Shown: positions 53,092 to 62,176, counted from the stretch's first letter. The stretch: 64,000 nt of DNA from JAKZRT01 sp965247915 (GCA_965247915.1 OZ252048.1:3864577-3928576); one strand, 5' to 3'. Notes: generated from the letters alone by a model not told the origin. Made by a program: numbers and translations.

Positions 53092-54076
53092 GCGGCTCGG
53101 CCTTCGCCTCGAACCCCAGGCTCGCCGGGTCAAATTCGTAATGCGCACCGCAGAACTGACAATCGGCGGTGACGATGCCACCATCGGTGGTCATCGTGGT
53201 GATGTCTTTGGCCGAACAGGCCGCCAGGCTTTGCCGCACCTTTTCGTCCGAACAGGTGCAGCCGAACCGCACCGGTTGGGCCATGAACACGCGCGGCGTT
53301 TCCTCATGAAAAAGCCGGGTCAAAAGTTCGGTCGGCTGCACGGTCGGCCCGATCAGTTCAAGATCGTCGACCGTGTCCAGCAGGATGTTGGCGCGCGACC
53401 AATTCTCGCTCTCAACATCGTCCAAAATATCTGCCGCGGCCAGCAGCCCACCATCACCACTACCGCCTTCGCCGGTTACACGCGGCGACACCGCAGGCAT
53501 CATCTGCAACATCACCCCACCGGCGCGCCAGTGTTCGGCCTCGCCGGGCAGGGTTGAGCCGCCAAAGCTCAGCTGGAACCGGGTCGGCAATTGTTCGGAT
53601 TGGGCGAAATAAGTCTCGGCACAGGCCGCAAGCGACCCTCCGGCAAGCGGCGTAATGCCTTGATACGGCTTCATATCAACGCCCTGATCGATGAGAATCG
53701 CGAAATAACCCGCCCCGATCAGCGAGAACGGCGGTGCCCCGGTCGCCTGACCCCCGTCAAAGCTGGCATAGGCGCGGATGCGCGCCGGTTCGCCCTCGTC
53801 AGTGGGGGCAAAATAGTCGGTCGAAATCAGCCGCACCGGCCCGTCGCCGCGCACCTGCAATGACAGTTTCCACCGCAGCTTGATCGTCTGGCCGATCAGG
53901 GCGGTCAAAAGACACATCTCGGCCACCAGCGCTTCGATGGCGGGCGGATAGGCGTGTTGCGCCAGAACCGCATCGAGCACGCCGTCCAAACGCGCCACCC
54001 GCCCGCGCACGTTGGACTGATCCAACTGAAACGGCAGAACCGTATCGCCCCAAGCGATCTGACTGCTTTTCGACAT
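53084..54076 (-). CDS. hslO: Redox-regulated chaperone Hsp33
   Basis: A 330-residue holdase activated by oxidation. The zinc-binding Cys pairs are in FGCTCSDEKVRQSL (CxC) and ADCQFCGAHYEFD (CxxC) near the C-terminus; oxidation of these four Cys releases zinc and exposes the binding surface. N-terminal LPFQLDQSNVRGRVARL and PLIGAGYFAILIDQGVDMKPYQG-type blocks are family-typical. The start at 54076 (MSKSSQIAWG) is chosen over one 30 bases upstream. First gene of the hslO-NUDIX-cca set. Confidence 0.93.
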   Translation of the reverse strand: MSKSSQIAWGDTVLPFQLDQSNVRGRVARLDGVLDAVLAQHAYPPAIEALVAEMCLLTALIGQTIKLRWKLSLQVRGDGPVRLISTDYFAPTDEGEPARIRAYASFDGGQATGAPPFSLIGAGYFAILIDQGVDMKPYQGITPLAGGSLAACAETYFAQSEQLPTRFQLSFGGSTLPGEAEHWRAGGVMLQMMPAVSPRVTGEGGSGDGGLLAAADILDDVESENWSRANILLDTVDDLELIGPTVQPTELLTRLFHEETPRVFMAQPVRFGCTCSDEKVRQSLAACSAKDITTMTTDGGIVTADCQFCGAHYEFDPASLGFEAKAEPRV

Positions 54077-54170
54077 CTGCGGCGCCTCGGGGGGTTTTCT
54101 TAGCACGTTCGGGTTGGCATACCGCGCCTAGATAAGCACTACAACGGCAGCGCCAAGGGGCAGGGCGGGC

Positions 54171-54629
54171 ATGCGCAGATACGGCGAGACACGGGATTTT
54201 CAGCGGCGTTATTCCTTTCGCCCCGGTGTCTATGCGATCCTGCCGCGCGACGGCCAGCTTCTGCTGACCCACCAGGCCGAACCCGCGCCCGAAATTCAGC
54301 TTCCCGGCGGCGGCATCGATCCGGGCGAACCGGCATTGCCGGCGCTATATCGTGAGATTATCGAGGAAACCGGCTGGCGCGTGATCCGCGCGCGGCGGCT
54401 GGGAGCCTACCGGCGGTTTGCCTATATGCCGGAATACGACCTTTGGGCCGAGAAGGTCTGCCATGTCTATCTTGCCACACCGGCGCGCCCCGCGGGACCT
54501 CCGACCGAAGCCGGGCACACGGCAATCTGGGCTGCGCCCGAGTTTGCGCTGAACACGCTGGCCTGCCCCGGCAATGTCGGATTTCTGGAACGTTGGCTGG
54601 CCGGAGAGTTCGGGCCGCCTAGGCTTTGA
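54171..54629 (+). CDS. NUDIX hydrolase
   Basis: A 152-residue protein with a NUDIX box starting LPGGGIDPGEPALPALYRE and ending IIEETGW (about residues 44-69; the GG..., RE..EE pattern is complete). The substrate is not evident; the N-terminus (DFQRRYSFRPGVYAIL) resembles nucleoside-diphosphate hydrolases with RppH-like or MutT-like activity. Divergent from hslO. It ends 11 bases inside the convergent phosphatase gene. Confidence 0.85.
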   Translation: MRRYGETRDFQRRYSFRPGVYAILPRDGQLLLTHQAEPAPEIQLPGGGIDPGEPALPALYREIIEETGWRVIRARRLGAYRRFAYMPEYDLWAEKVCHVYLATPARPAGPPTEAGHTAIWAAPEFALNTLACPGNVGFLERWLAGEFGPPRL

Positions 54630-55887
54630 ATTCGAACATTGCCGCCGAGATGTCATCGCCAAAGTCCGCGCCTTCGGCATATTCGGTCAGGCGCGCCATC
54701 ATCGAATCGAAAAACGCCGGCCCGTGCTTTACCGCGGCCTGCGTCAGCAGGGCTTCCAACCCGGCTTCGTCGAACAAGTCATCCCTGGGGTTCGCGCATT
54801 CGGTCACCCCGTCCGAATAGAGCAACAGGCGGTCGCCCGGGGTCAGACGCAGCGTGGTTTCTTCATAGGTCGCCTCAGCGAACAACCCGACCGGCAGCCC
54901 GCCGTCGCCCGCGAATTCGACCGATCCATCGGCGCGCTGCACCGCCGGATGCGGGTGCCCGGCCTGACACAAGGTGACGGCGCCAGAGGTCAGATCAATC
55001 TCGGCCAGATTGATGGTAAAATAGTGCTCGGTCTCGATCTCGTCCAGCACCAGCCGGTTCAGCTTGGCCACAACCTCGGCTGGGGGCAGACCGATATAGC
55101 CAGTTTTGGTCCGCTTTAGACCCACATTTTGCGCCGGCGTCGATGACGACAGAAATCCCGCCAGCCGCGCGGTCATCCGCGCCGAGGCGATGCCGTGGCC
55201 CGAGACGTCAATCGAATAGAGCCCCAGCCGCCGGTCGCCAATCGGATAACTGCCGACCAGATCGCCGCCAACCCGGCCGCTGGACCGCAGGAAAAGCGAA
55301 ACGTTACCCGCCGCAAGCGCCTGAAACGGCTCGCGGATCAGCGAATGCTGCAGCTTGCGCGCTTCGATCAGATCGCGGTCGATCGCGTCGTAAAGTGCTT
55401 GAAGCTCGGTCAGGGTCGACCGCACCAGTTGGTTTTGCTTCTGCAACTCGGCCTGCATGTCCAATATACGCTGGCCAGCCGTGATCCGGGCCCGCAGTTC
55501 ATCGGCATTCACCGGCTTGGTCAGGAAATCATCCGCGCCCGCATCCAGTCCCTGGGCAATCTCGCCCTTTTCGCTCTTCGAGGTGAGCAGGATGAAATAC
55601 GAATAATCCTCGCGCTCCAGGCCGCGAAAGGCCCGGCACAATTCCAACCCGGTCATGCCCGGCATCATCCAGTCCGAGAGCACAATTTCGACGCTCTCGG
55701 TTTCAAGCACCGCCAGGGCTTCGGTGCCCGATTCCGCTTCGATAACCCGGTGACCGCCGCGCTTTAGAAGCGACGACAGGATGCGCCGTTGCAACCGGCT
55801 GTCGTCAACAACCAGCACCGTACCGGCGCTGGCCGCGATCTTTGGGTCATCCGCCCCAGCTGCAACGATTTCCCGGTCGATCTGCAT
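54619..55887 (-). CDS. Response regulator with SpoIIE-type PP2C phosphatase output
   Basis: A 422-residue REC-PP2C protein. The receiver domain (residues ~22-145) has the acidic pair DDSRLQRR, the phosphoacceptor Asp in LSDWMMPGMTGLEL and Lys in FLTKPVNADEL. A coiled-coil linker follows (about 145-190). The phosphatase domain has GGDLVGSYPIG, IDVSGHGIASA, LYSDGVTECANP and FGDDISAAMFEF, keeping the metal-binding Asps. RsbU-type enzymes dephosphorylate STAS-domain anti-sigma antagonists in partner-switching; no such partner is in the window. An HPt gene is divergent from it, suggesting a phosphorelay input. Confidence 0.92.
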   Translation of the reverse strand: MQIDREIVAAGADDPKIAASAGTVLVVDDSRLQRRILSSLLKRGGHRVIEAESGTEALAVLETESVEIVLSDWMMPGMTGLELCRAFRGLEREDYSYFILLTSKSEKGEIAQGLDAGADDFLTKPVNADELRARITAGQRILDMQAELQKQNQLVRSTLTELQALYDAIDRDLIEARKLQHSLIREPFQALAAGNVSLFLRSSGRVGGDLVGSYPIGDRRLGLYSIDVSGHGIASARMTARLAGFLSSSTPAQNVGLKRTKTGYIGLPPAEVVAKLNRLVLDEIETEHYFTINLAEIDLTSGAVTLCQAGHPHPAVQRADGSVEFAGDGGLPVGLFAEATYEETTLRLTPGDRLLLYSDGVTECANPRDDLFDEAGLEALLTQAAVKHGPAFFDSMMARLTEYAEGADFGDDISAAMFEFKA

Positions 55888-56035
55888 GATGGGCCCTTTG
55901 CGTGAGGTCTATGAGGTGCCAGCTAAGTCTTAAACGCCGGTGAAGGGTAAAATTGGACGAGTCAGCGCCGGAAAATTTCGGGTTCGTTAACTCTCCGCCG
56001 CATAATTTCCCCGCAGAGCACGGTGGAGCAGGCAG

Positions 56036-56404
56036 ATGATTGATTGGGATCGCGTGATGGAGCTGCGCGAAGAGGTTGGCGCAGAAGACTTTGACGAGGT
56101 GGTCGGGCCTTTCATGGACGAGGTCGAAGGCGTGCTGAAGCGATTGCGCGATGCACCCGACCCCGCCGCCTTCGAAGACGATTTCCACTTTCTGAAAGGC
56201 AGCGCCCTGAACCTTGGGTTCCGGGACTTTGGCGCAAATTGTTTGGCTGCCGAGGCTGCGTCAGCGGCTGGAAACTCAAGCTCGGTCAACGTCGCGGCGG
56301 CGCTCGATTGCTACGATTCCTCAATGAAGACATTTTTTGCCGCCGCTGCGGATCATGGATTGGAAACAACGCCAGGGACAATTCCGCTCGCTGGACTGGC
56401 TTAG
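56036..56404 (+). CDS. HPt-domain phosphotransfer protein
   Basis: A 122-residue stand-alone histidine phosphotransferase. The phosphorylatable His is in DFHFLKGSALNLGFRDFG (about residues 50-67), matching the HxLKGS pattern. The start at 56036 has GGTGGAGCAGGCAG ahead. It lies 148 bases from the start of the divergent REC-PP2C gene, and in Rhodobacterales such pairs often occur together, so it probably passes phosphate to or from that receiver. The C-terminal ~20 residues after the helical bundle are low in complexity. Confidence 0.87.
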   Translation: MIDWDRVMELREEVGAEDFDEVVGPFMDEVEGVLKRLRDAPDPAAFEDDFHFLKGSALNLGFRDFGANCLAAEAASAAGNSSSVNVAAALDCYDSSMKTFFAAAADHGLETTPGTIPLAGLA

Positions 56405-56575
56405 TAAACAATCGGTCGAAATTATCTGCTCAATTCAATTCTGTACCGCAGATCGGACAGTTATCCGCCGCCTGGCGCGATTAATCTTTCCCTGTGCGGC
56501 CAGCAAACCGGCGGGCAGAAGCGGTATCAACGTCCGCCGTTGTGACACTTGCGACGACGGGCCTGGCAATCGCAA

Positions 56576-56689
56576 ATGGACACCGACATCGCGGTGTCGG
56601 CAGCGCCCAATGAGCCGCCTAGCGGCGAGGCGCTGGTCTATTTCGACACGCTTCTGCGGCCGGGCGAAGGGTCGCTTTTCGAAGAGTAA
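56576..56689 (+). CDS. Possible 37-residue small protein
   Basis: An ATG frame ending in TAA encodes 37 residues, with MDTDIAVSAAPNEPPSGE followed by ALVYFDTLLRPGEGSLFEE. The composition is acidic and not typical of random high-GC translation, and the codon third positions look coding. There is no good ribosome site (GGGCCTGGCAATCGCAA), and the protein family is not recognised. It could also be the tail of a decayed gene. Low confidence. Confidence 0.3.
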   Translation: MDTDIAVSAAPNEPPSGEALVYFDTLLRPGEGSLFEE

Positions 56690-56738
56690 TCAGGTGGCGC
56701 TGCGCGACGCTGGCTTGCCCGCCCCCTGAAAACCACAT

Positions 56739-56773
56739 AAACGCCCCCCGACCAATCAAGTCCGGGGGTGTTT
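56739..56773 (+). promoter_or_regulatory. Hairpin occluding the argG ribosome site
   Basis: AAACGCCCCC (56739-56748) pairs with GGGGGTGTTT (56764-56773), and inside it GAC (56750-56752) pairs with GTC (56760-56762) around a C-C mismatch. The GGGGGTG at 56764-56770 is the only ribosome site for argG (ATG at 56777), so folding would hide it. The shape also resembles an intrinsic terminator ending in GTTTT, so attenuation is an alternative. Confidence 0.5.
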
Positions 56774-56776
56774 TCC

Positions 56777-58003
56777 ATGTCCAAACCGAAAAAAGTCGTG
56801 CTTGCCTATTCGGGCGGTCTGGACACCTCGATCATCTTGAAGTGGTTGCAGGCCGAATATGGCTGCGAGGTCGTCACTTTCACCGCCGATCTGGGCCAGG
56901 GCGACGAGCTGGAACAGGCGCGCGCCAAGGCCGAGCTTTTGGGCATCAAGCCGGGAAACATCTTTATCGAAGATCTGCGCGAAGAGTTCGTGCGCGATTT
57001 CGTCTTCCCGATGTTCCGCGCCAACGCGGTTTACGAAGGGCTCTATCTGCTGGGCACGGCGATCGCGCGACCGCTGATTTCAAAGCGTCTGGTCGAGATC
57101 GCCGACGCCACGGGCGCTGACGCAGTAGCCCATGGCGCGACGGGCAAAGGCAACGATCAGGTGCGGTTCGAGCTTTCCGCCTATGCGCTGAACCCTGACA
57201 TAAAGGTCATCGCGCCCTGGCGGATATGGGATCTGACCAGCCGGACCAAGTTGTTGGAATTCGCCGAAGCCAACCAGATCCCCATCGCCAGGGACAAGCG
57301 CGGCGAAGCGCCGTTTTCGGTCGATGCCAACATTTTGCACACGTCGTCTGAGGGCAAGGTTCTGGAAAACCCCGCCGACGAGGCCCCCGATTACGTCTAT
57401 CAGCGCACCGTGCATCCCGAAGGTGCGCCCGATACGCCGGAATATGTCGAGGTGGGTTTTGAGCGCGGCGACGCTGTTTCGATTGACGGCGCAGCCCTGT
57501 CACGCGCCGAGCTTCTAACCCGCCTGAACGAGCTGGGTGGGCAGCACGGCATCGGGCGGCTGGACCTGGTCGAGGGCCGGTTTGTCGGCATGAAATCGCG
57601 CGGCATTTACGAGACCCCCGGCGGCACGATCTTGCTGGAAGCGCACCGGGGCATCGAGGCGATCACGCTCGACCGGGGGGCGGCGCATTTGAAAGACGAG
57701 CTGATGCCGAAATATGCCGAATTGATCTATAACGGGTTCTGGTTCAGTCCCGAACGCGAGATGCTGCAAGCCCTGATCGACCAAAGCCAGGACCATGTGA
57801 CCGGCACCGTGCGGCTGAAGCTTTACAAGGGCCTCGCGCGCACCGTGGGCCGCTGGTCGGACCACAGCCTTTATTCGCAGGCGCATGTGACCTTCGAGGA
57901 CGACGCCGGCGCTTATGACCAGAAGGACGCGGCGGGCTTTATCCAGCTTAACGCGCTGCGGCTGAAACTTCTGGCGGCGCGCAACCGGCGCCTAGATCGT
58001 TAG
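56777..58003 (+). CDS. argG: Argininosuccinate synthase
   Basis: Joins citrulline and aspartate with ATP in arginine synthesis. The 408-residue protein has the ATP-binding VVLAYSGGLDTSIILKWL at the N-terminus, HGATGKGNDQVRFE, and RDKRGEAPFSVDANILHTS-type block around residue 175; length and start are normal. The ATG at 56777 (MSKPKKV) is preferred over one nine bases upstream. Its ribosome site lies in a stable hairpin. The 3' end overlaps the convergent sulfotransferase gene by 12 bases. argJ is in the same window, 33 kb away. Confidence 0.97.
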   Translation: MSKPKKVVLAYSGGLDTSIILKWLQAEYGCEVVTFTADLGQGDELEQARAKAELLGIKPGNIFIEDLREEFVRDFVFPMFRANAVYEGLYLLGTAIARPLISKRLVEIADATGADAVAHGATGKGNDQVRFELSAYALNPDIKVIAPWRIWDLTSRTKLLEFAEANQIPIARDKRGEAPFSVDANILHTSSEGKVLENPADEAPDYVYQRTVHPEGAPDTPEYVEVGFERGDAVSIDGAALSRAELLTRLNELGGQHGIGRLDLVEGRFVGMKSRGIYETPGGTILLEAHRGIEAITLDRGAAHLKDELMPKYAELIYNGFWFSPEREMLQALIDQSQDHVTGTVRLKLYKGLARTVGRWSDHSLYSQAHVTFEDDAGAYDQKDAAGFIQLNALRLKLLAARNRRLDR

Positions 58004-58711
58004 CCGCTGCTCAGCAAGCTTTTCGTAGGCAGGTATGGTTTGCTCGTAAAGTCCGGCCAGGTCGCGCGGGACAGCAGGCAGCGGCCCTTTGGCCCCGGCA
58101 AAGCCGGTGCTGGCATGCGCCGCGGCGTACCAGTGCCGCGCCCAAACCCCATCATCGGCGTGGCCGCCACTGGGCCACGACAGCATGTTTTCGGTAAACG
58201 GCAGATCGATCGCGTTGCAAAGCGCGCGCAGCGCGACGGCCGGGTTGGCGTGAATGTCGGCGGCGTCCAACACCGGCGGCGCGCCCGTCAGGCGGGTAAT
58301 CTCGTCATAAAGTTCGGCCTGCCGCCGAAACCCCAGATCGGCCTCGGTCGGGCGTTCGCGCTTGGCATAGTAGCTGGCGATCACCCGCGCCGGGTGGCGG
58401 ATCAGAAAAACATTTGCGCAGTCGGCGGCAAAGGACAGGTCCCTCCCCGGCAGCATGTGCTGGGTCATGTGTTTGTGATAAAAATTAGTCTTTCCGCCCG
58501 GGATTGGCCCCAGCAGCCGTGCCTTGACCACGGCGGCGTCGGTCTCGCAGGTCGCCAGTATTTCGTCGCGCAGCGGGTGGTCCAGACCGGTTCTGGCCAG
58601 ATAAACCCCGTAAAACGGCTCGTCCCACACCGCCCAATCGCCGCGCGCCGCAAACGAATACATCATCGCTGTCGACAGGGTCCTGGGCCCCGACCACATT
58701 GCAATCCGCAT
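57992..58711 (-). CDS. Small sulfotransferase-family protein
   Basis: A 239-residue protein with MWSGPRTLSTAMMYSF at the N-terminus, resembling the PAPS 5'-phosphosulfate loop, and VFLIRHPARVIASYYAKRE (about residues 100-118), the 3'-phosphate-binding motif. These place it in the broad cytosolic sulfotransferase superfamily; homologues are widely annotated but mostly uncharacterised. The acceptor is unknown. It is not linked to the polysaccharide block at the other end of the window. The stop overlaps the argG 3' end. Confidence 0.78.
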   Translation of the reverse strand: MRIAMWSGPRTLSTAMMYSFAARGDWAVWDEPFYGVYLARTGLDHPLRDEILATCETDAAVVKARLLGPIPGGKTNFYHKHMTQHMLPGRDLSFAADCANVFLIRHPARVIASYYAKRERPTEADLGFRRQAELYDEITRLTGAPPVLDAADIHANPAVALRALCNAIDLPFTENMLSWPSGGHADDGVWARHWYAAAHASTGFAGAKGPLPAVPRDLAGLYEQTIPAYEKLAEQRLTI

Positions 58712-58828
58712 TTAACCCGGCCCCATATCATTTCGCTCAAAACTGCTCATCTTTGCGTGAATGTCCATGACAATCCTTGCGCGACGCCACGGTTCGCGAC
58801 CACATCACCCTGAGAAAAGGGGACACCA

Positions 58829-59461
58829 ATGCGCCACATAACGATTCTTGCGGTCCTGACCACCGTATTTGCCGCGCCCACCCTGGCTGAAACCAAAACC
58901 GCGATCTTCGCGGGTGGCTGTTTCTGGTGTGTCGAATCCGACTTTGAGAGCGTCGACGGCGTCGCCGAGTCCATTTCCGGCTATACCGGAGGAGCGCTGG
59001 AGAACCCAAGCTATAAACAGGTGTCAAAAGGCGGAACCGGGCATTTTGAGGCGGTTCGCATCACCTATGACGACGCGGTTGTGTCCTATGACCAACTGCT
59101 TCACCTGTTTTTCCGCTCGATCGACCCGACCGACCCCGGCGGTCAGTTCTGCGATCGCGGCCAAAGCTATGCCACTGCGGTCTTTTACGATGGCGACGAC
59201 GAAAAGCGCGCCGCGCGGCGCGCCAAGGGCGACGCTGGTCGGACGCTCAGAAAACGGATCGTCACGGAAATTCTGCCTGCGGGCGAATTTTACGAGGCCG
59301 AGGATTATCACCAGGACTATTACCTGGGCGAAAACCGGGTGCTGACTCGGTTCGGCTGGATCAAGCAAAGCGACGCCTACAAACGCTATCGCAAGGGCTG
59401 CCGGCGCGACGAAAAAATACTGGCGCTGTGGGGCGACGAAGCCCCATTTGTGCAGCATTAA
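58829..59461 (+). CDS. msrA: Peptide methionine sulfoxide reductase A, exported
   Basis: Reduces S-form methionine sulfoxide in proteins. The 210-residue protein has the catalytic Cys in AIFAGGCFWCVESDFE, then SGYTGGALENPSY, HFEAVRITYDD and the GQFCDRGQSYATAVFY and YHQDYY segments of the MsrA fold. Unlike the cytoplasmic enzyme it starts with a Sec signal peptide (TILAVLTTVFAAPTLAE, cleavage about residue 20), so it works in the periplasm. GAAAAGGGGACACC precedes the ATG. It ends 54 bases before mutS, with hairpins between. Confidence 0.93.
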   Translation: MRHITILAVLTTVFAAPTLAETKTAIFAGGCFWCVESDFESVDGVAESISGYTGGALENPSYKQVSKGGTGHFEAVRITYDDAVVSYDQLLHLFFRSIDPTDPGGQFCDRGQSYATAVFYDGDDEKRAARRAKGDAGRTLRKRIVTEILPAGEFYEAEDYHQDYYLGENRVLTRFGWIKQSDAYKRYRKGCRRDEKILALWGDEAPFVQH

Positions 59462-59484
59462 CCGCGCGAAATCGCTTTTGTTTG

Positions 59485-59524
59485 TTACCCGAAACGGGTA
59501 AACTGACCCCACATATGGGGGTCA
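59485..59524 (+). promoter_or_regulatory. Two inverted repeats between msrA and mutS
   Basis: TTACCCG-AAA-CGGGTAA (59485-59501, perfect, three-base loop) is followed by TGACCCC at 59504-59510 pairing with GGGGTCA at 59518-59524, which encloses the mutS ATG at 59515 in its loop. The first has no T run, so it is more likely an operator or mRNA structure than a terminator; the second could hide the mutS start. Confidence 0.5.
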
Positions 59525-62172
59525 GGCATGTGAACGTCGCTAATGCTGCTGTCACGCCAATGATGGCGCAGTTTCTTCAGATCAAGGCCGATAATCCGGA
59601 AGCGTTGCTGTTTTACCGGATGGGCGATTTTTACGAGATGTTCTTTGACGATGCCCGCGCCGCTTCGGCAGCGCTGGACATTGCCCTGACCAAGCGCGGC
59701 AAACACCTGGGCCAAGACATTCCCATGTGCGGCGTGCCGGTCCATGCCGCCGAGCGCTATCTGCAGACGCTGATCCGCAAAGGGTTTCGGGTCGCGGTCT
59801 GCGAACAGATGGAAGACCCGGCGCAGGCGAAGAAGCGCGGCCCGAAATCGGTGGTGCGCCGCGAGGTTGTCCGGCTGGTGACGCCCGGAACCCTGACCGA
59901 AGACGCACTTTTGGAGCCGCGCCGCCACAATTATTTGGCCGCTTGGGCACAAGTGCGCGGCCAGGGCGCGCTGGCTTGGGTCGATATATCGACCGGGGTT
60001 TTTCGGGTGGCCGATTGCGCAAGGGGTCGGCTTGGGTTTGAACTGGCACGGCTGGCCCCGCGCGAACTGCTGATCTCGCAGCAAGCCGAGGATGATTTGG
60101 CTAAATTAGGCTCTGAATTTGACCTGGCGCTGACGCCACTTGCGCCGTCAAGTTTTGATAGCGCGCGCGGCGAAGCGCGGCTGAAGTCCCTCTTTTCCGT
60201 GGCGGCGCTGGACGCCTTTGGGACCTTCACCCGGTCCGAACTTGGCGCCATGGGCGGCCTTGTCGATTACCTGGAGCTGACCCAAAAAGGCAACCTGCCG
60301 CTCTTGCGGCCGCCGCGGCGCGAATACGCGGGCGCGGTGGTGCAAATCGACGCGGCCACCCGGCGCAACCTGGAATTGACCCAAGCCCTGTCGGGCGGGC
60401 GCGGCGGCACATTGATCTCGGTCATCGACCGCACCGTGACCGCCGGTGGCGCGCGCCTTTTGGACCGGCGGCTTTCCGCACCGCTGCGTGATCCGGAAAA
60501 AATTGCGGCCCGCCACGACGCGATCGCCTACTGGATGGAAAACCGCGCGCTGGCCGAAGGGGCGCGCCAAATTCTGCGCCGCATCCCGGATATGGACCGC
60601 GCCATGGCGCGCATTTCGCTGGGCCGCGCCGGACCCCGCGATCTGGCAGCGGTGCGTGACGGCATGACCCTGGCCGCGGCGCTGGATGCAGGTCTGACGC
60701 GCGCAGATCCGCCGGCCGAGCTGGCCGGCCACCGCCCGGCCTTGACCGGATCGGACGATCTTATCGCCCGGCTTGACGCGGCATTGGTGGCCGAACCGCC
60801 GCTTTTGACCCGCGACGGCGGCTTCATCGCGCCAAGGCATGACGCCGATCTGGACGCCGCGCGTGACCTGCGCGATCATGGCCGCTCGGTGATCGCGGCC
60901 ATGCAGGCGGACTACGGCAAGCAAAGCGTCATCAACGCGCTGAAAATCAGACACAACAACGTTCTGGGCTATTTCATCGAGACCCCGGCAAAACACGCTG
61001 ACAAAATGCTGTCGTCGCCCTTGTCCGAGACCTTCATTCACCGCCAGACCACCGCCAATTCGGTGCGCTTTACCACGGTCGAGCTAAGCGCGATGGAGAC
61101 TAGGATACTGAACGCGGGCGCGCGCGCCCTGTCGATCGAGCTAGATCACTATCAGGCTCTAACACTAGCGATTTTGGACGATTCCGAGGATATTGGGGCC
61201 ACGTCGCAGGCGCTGGCGGCGATCGACGTGTCCTCGGCTTTGGCCGATCTTGCGCGCGGCGAAGGCTGGTCACGGCCACAGGTGGACGACAGCCGCGCGC
61301 TTGCTATCACCGCGGGGCGGCACCCGGTGGTCGAGGCCGCGCTGCGCAGCGAGGGTGGCACCGGGTTCGTCGCCAACGATTGCGCTTTGGGGCGTGACGC
61401 CGGTGACATCTGGCTTTTGACCGGGCCCAATATGGCCGGCAAATCGACCTTTCTGCGCCAGAACGCCCTGATCGCGATTCTGGCGCAGATGGGGTCTTAC
61501 GTTCCTGCCGACGCGGCGCGTATCGGTGCGGTCAGCCAGATATTCAGCCGCGTCGGGGCGGCGGACGACCTGGCGCGTGGGCGCTCGACCTTCATGGTCG
61601 AAATGGTCGAGACCGCGGCGATCCTGAACCAGGCCGACGACCGCGCCCTGGTGATCCTCGACGAGATCGGCCGTGGCACCGCGACCTATGACGGGCTGTC
61701 GATTGCCTGGGCGACATTTGAGCATCTGCACGAGGTCAATCGGTGCCGCGCGCTTTTCGCGACCCATTATCACGAGATGACGGCGCTGGCCGACACGCTG
61801 GAACGGGCCGATTGTGCGACGGTCGCGGTCAAGGAATGGCAGGGCGAGGTGGTGTTTCTGCACCAGGTCCGCAAGGGGGCGGCGGACCGGTCCTATGGCG
61901 TTCAGGTGGCACAGCTGGCGGGCCTGCCCGAGGCCGTTGTGGCGCGCGCGCGCGATGTTCTGGCCCAGCTCGAAGCCAGCGAGCGCGGCGCCCGAAGCGC
62001 GGCGCTGATCGACGATCTGCCGCTTTTTTCGGCGCGCGCCGCTACAACGCCCACGCGCCAAAGCGCCCTGGAGGATCGCATGGCGGATGTTCTTCCCGAC
62101 AGCCTGAGCCCGCGCGCAGCGCTCGAACTGATCTACGAGCTCAAATCGCTCGCCGAAGCGCGAAATACCTGA
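59515..62172 (+). CDS. mutS: DNA mismatch repair ATPase MutS
   Basis: A 885-residue mismatch sensor. The N-terminal mismatch-binding domain has the Phe-X-Glu element in FYRMGDFYEMFFDDA (about residue 40); later domains include RHNNVLGYFIE and the ATPase with Walker A GPNMAGKSTFLRQNALI (about 640), the Walker B VILDEIGRGTATYDGLSIAWA and FATHYHEMTAL. The start is uncertain: ATG 59515 lies in a hairpin loop; GTG 59530 or ATG 59563 are alternatives, all in frame. Convergent with grpE with four bases between stops. Confidence 0.95.
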   Translation: MGVRHVNVANAAVTPMMAQFLQIKADNPEALLFYRMGDFYEMFFDDARAASAALDIALTKRGKHLGQDIPMCGVPVHAAERYLQTLIRKGFRVAVCEQMEDPAQAKKRGPKSVVRREVVRLVTPGTLTEDALLEPRRHNYLAAWAQVRGQGALAWVDISTGVFRVADCARGRLGFELARLAPRELLISQQAEDDLAKLGSEFDLALTPLAPSSFDSARGEARLKSLFSVAALDAFGTFTRSELGAMGGLVDYLELTQKGNLPLLRPPRREYAGAVVQIDAATRRNLELTQALSGGRGGTLISVIDRTVTAGGARLLDRRLSAPLRDPEKIAARHDAIAYWMENRALAEGARQILRRIPDMDRAMARISLGRAGPRDLAAVRDGMTLAAALDAGLTRADPPAELAGHRPALTGSDDLIARLDAALVAEPPLLTRDGGFIAPRHDADLDAARDLRDHGRSVIAAMQADYGKQSVINALKIRHNNVLGYFIETPAKHADKMLSSPLSETFIHRQTTANSVRFTTVELSAMETRILNAGARALSIELDHYQALTLAILDDSEDIGATSQALAAIDVSSALADLARGEGWSRPQVDDSRALAITAGRHPVVEAALRSEGGTGFVANDCALGRDAGDIWLLTGPNMAGKSTFLRQNALIAILAQMGSYVPADAARIGAVSQIFSRVGAADDLARGRSTFMVEMVETAAILNQADDRALVILDEIGRGTATYDGLSIAWATFEHLHEVNRCRALFATHYHEMTALADTLERADCATVAVKEWQGEVVFLHQVRKGAADRSYGVQVAQLAGLPEAVVARARDVLAQLEASERGARSAALIDDLPLFSARAATTPTRQSALEDRMADVLPDSLSPRAALELIYELKSLAEARNT

Positions 62173-62176
62173 TCTG

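Larger units (their letters stand above)
56405..56776. other. Gap before argG
   Basis: The 372 bases hold one small open frame (56576-56689, listed separately) and the argG leader hairpin (56739-56773, listed separately). The remainder, 56405-56575, shows no gene, RNA or terminator for the HPt gene that can be supported. Confidence 0.6.
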
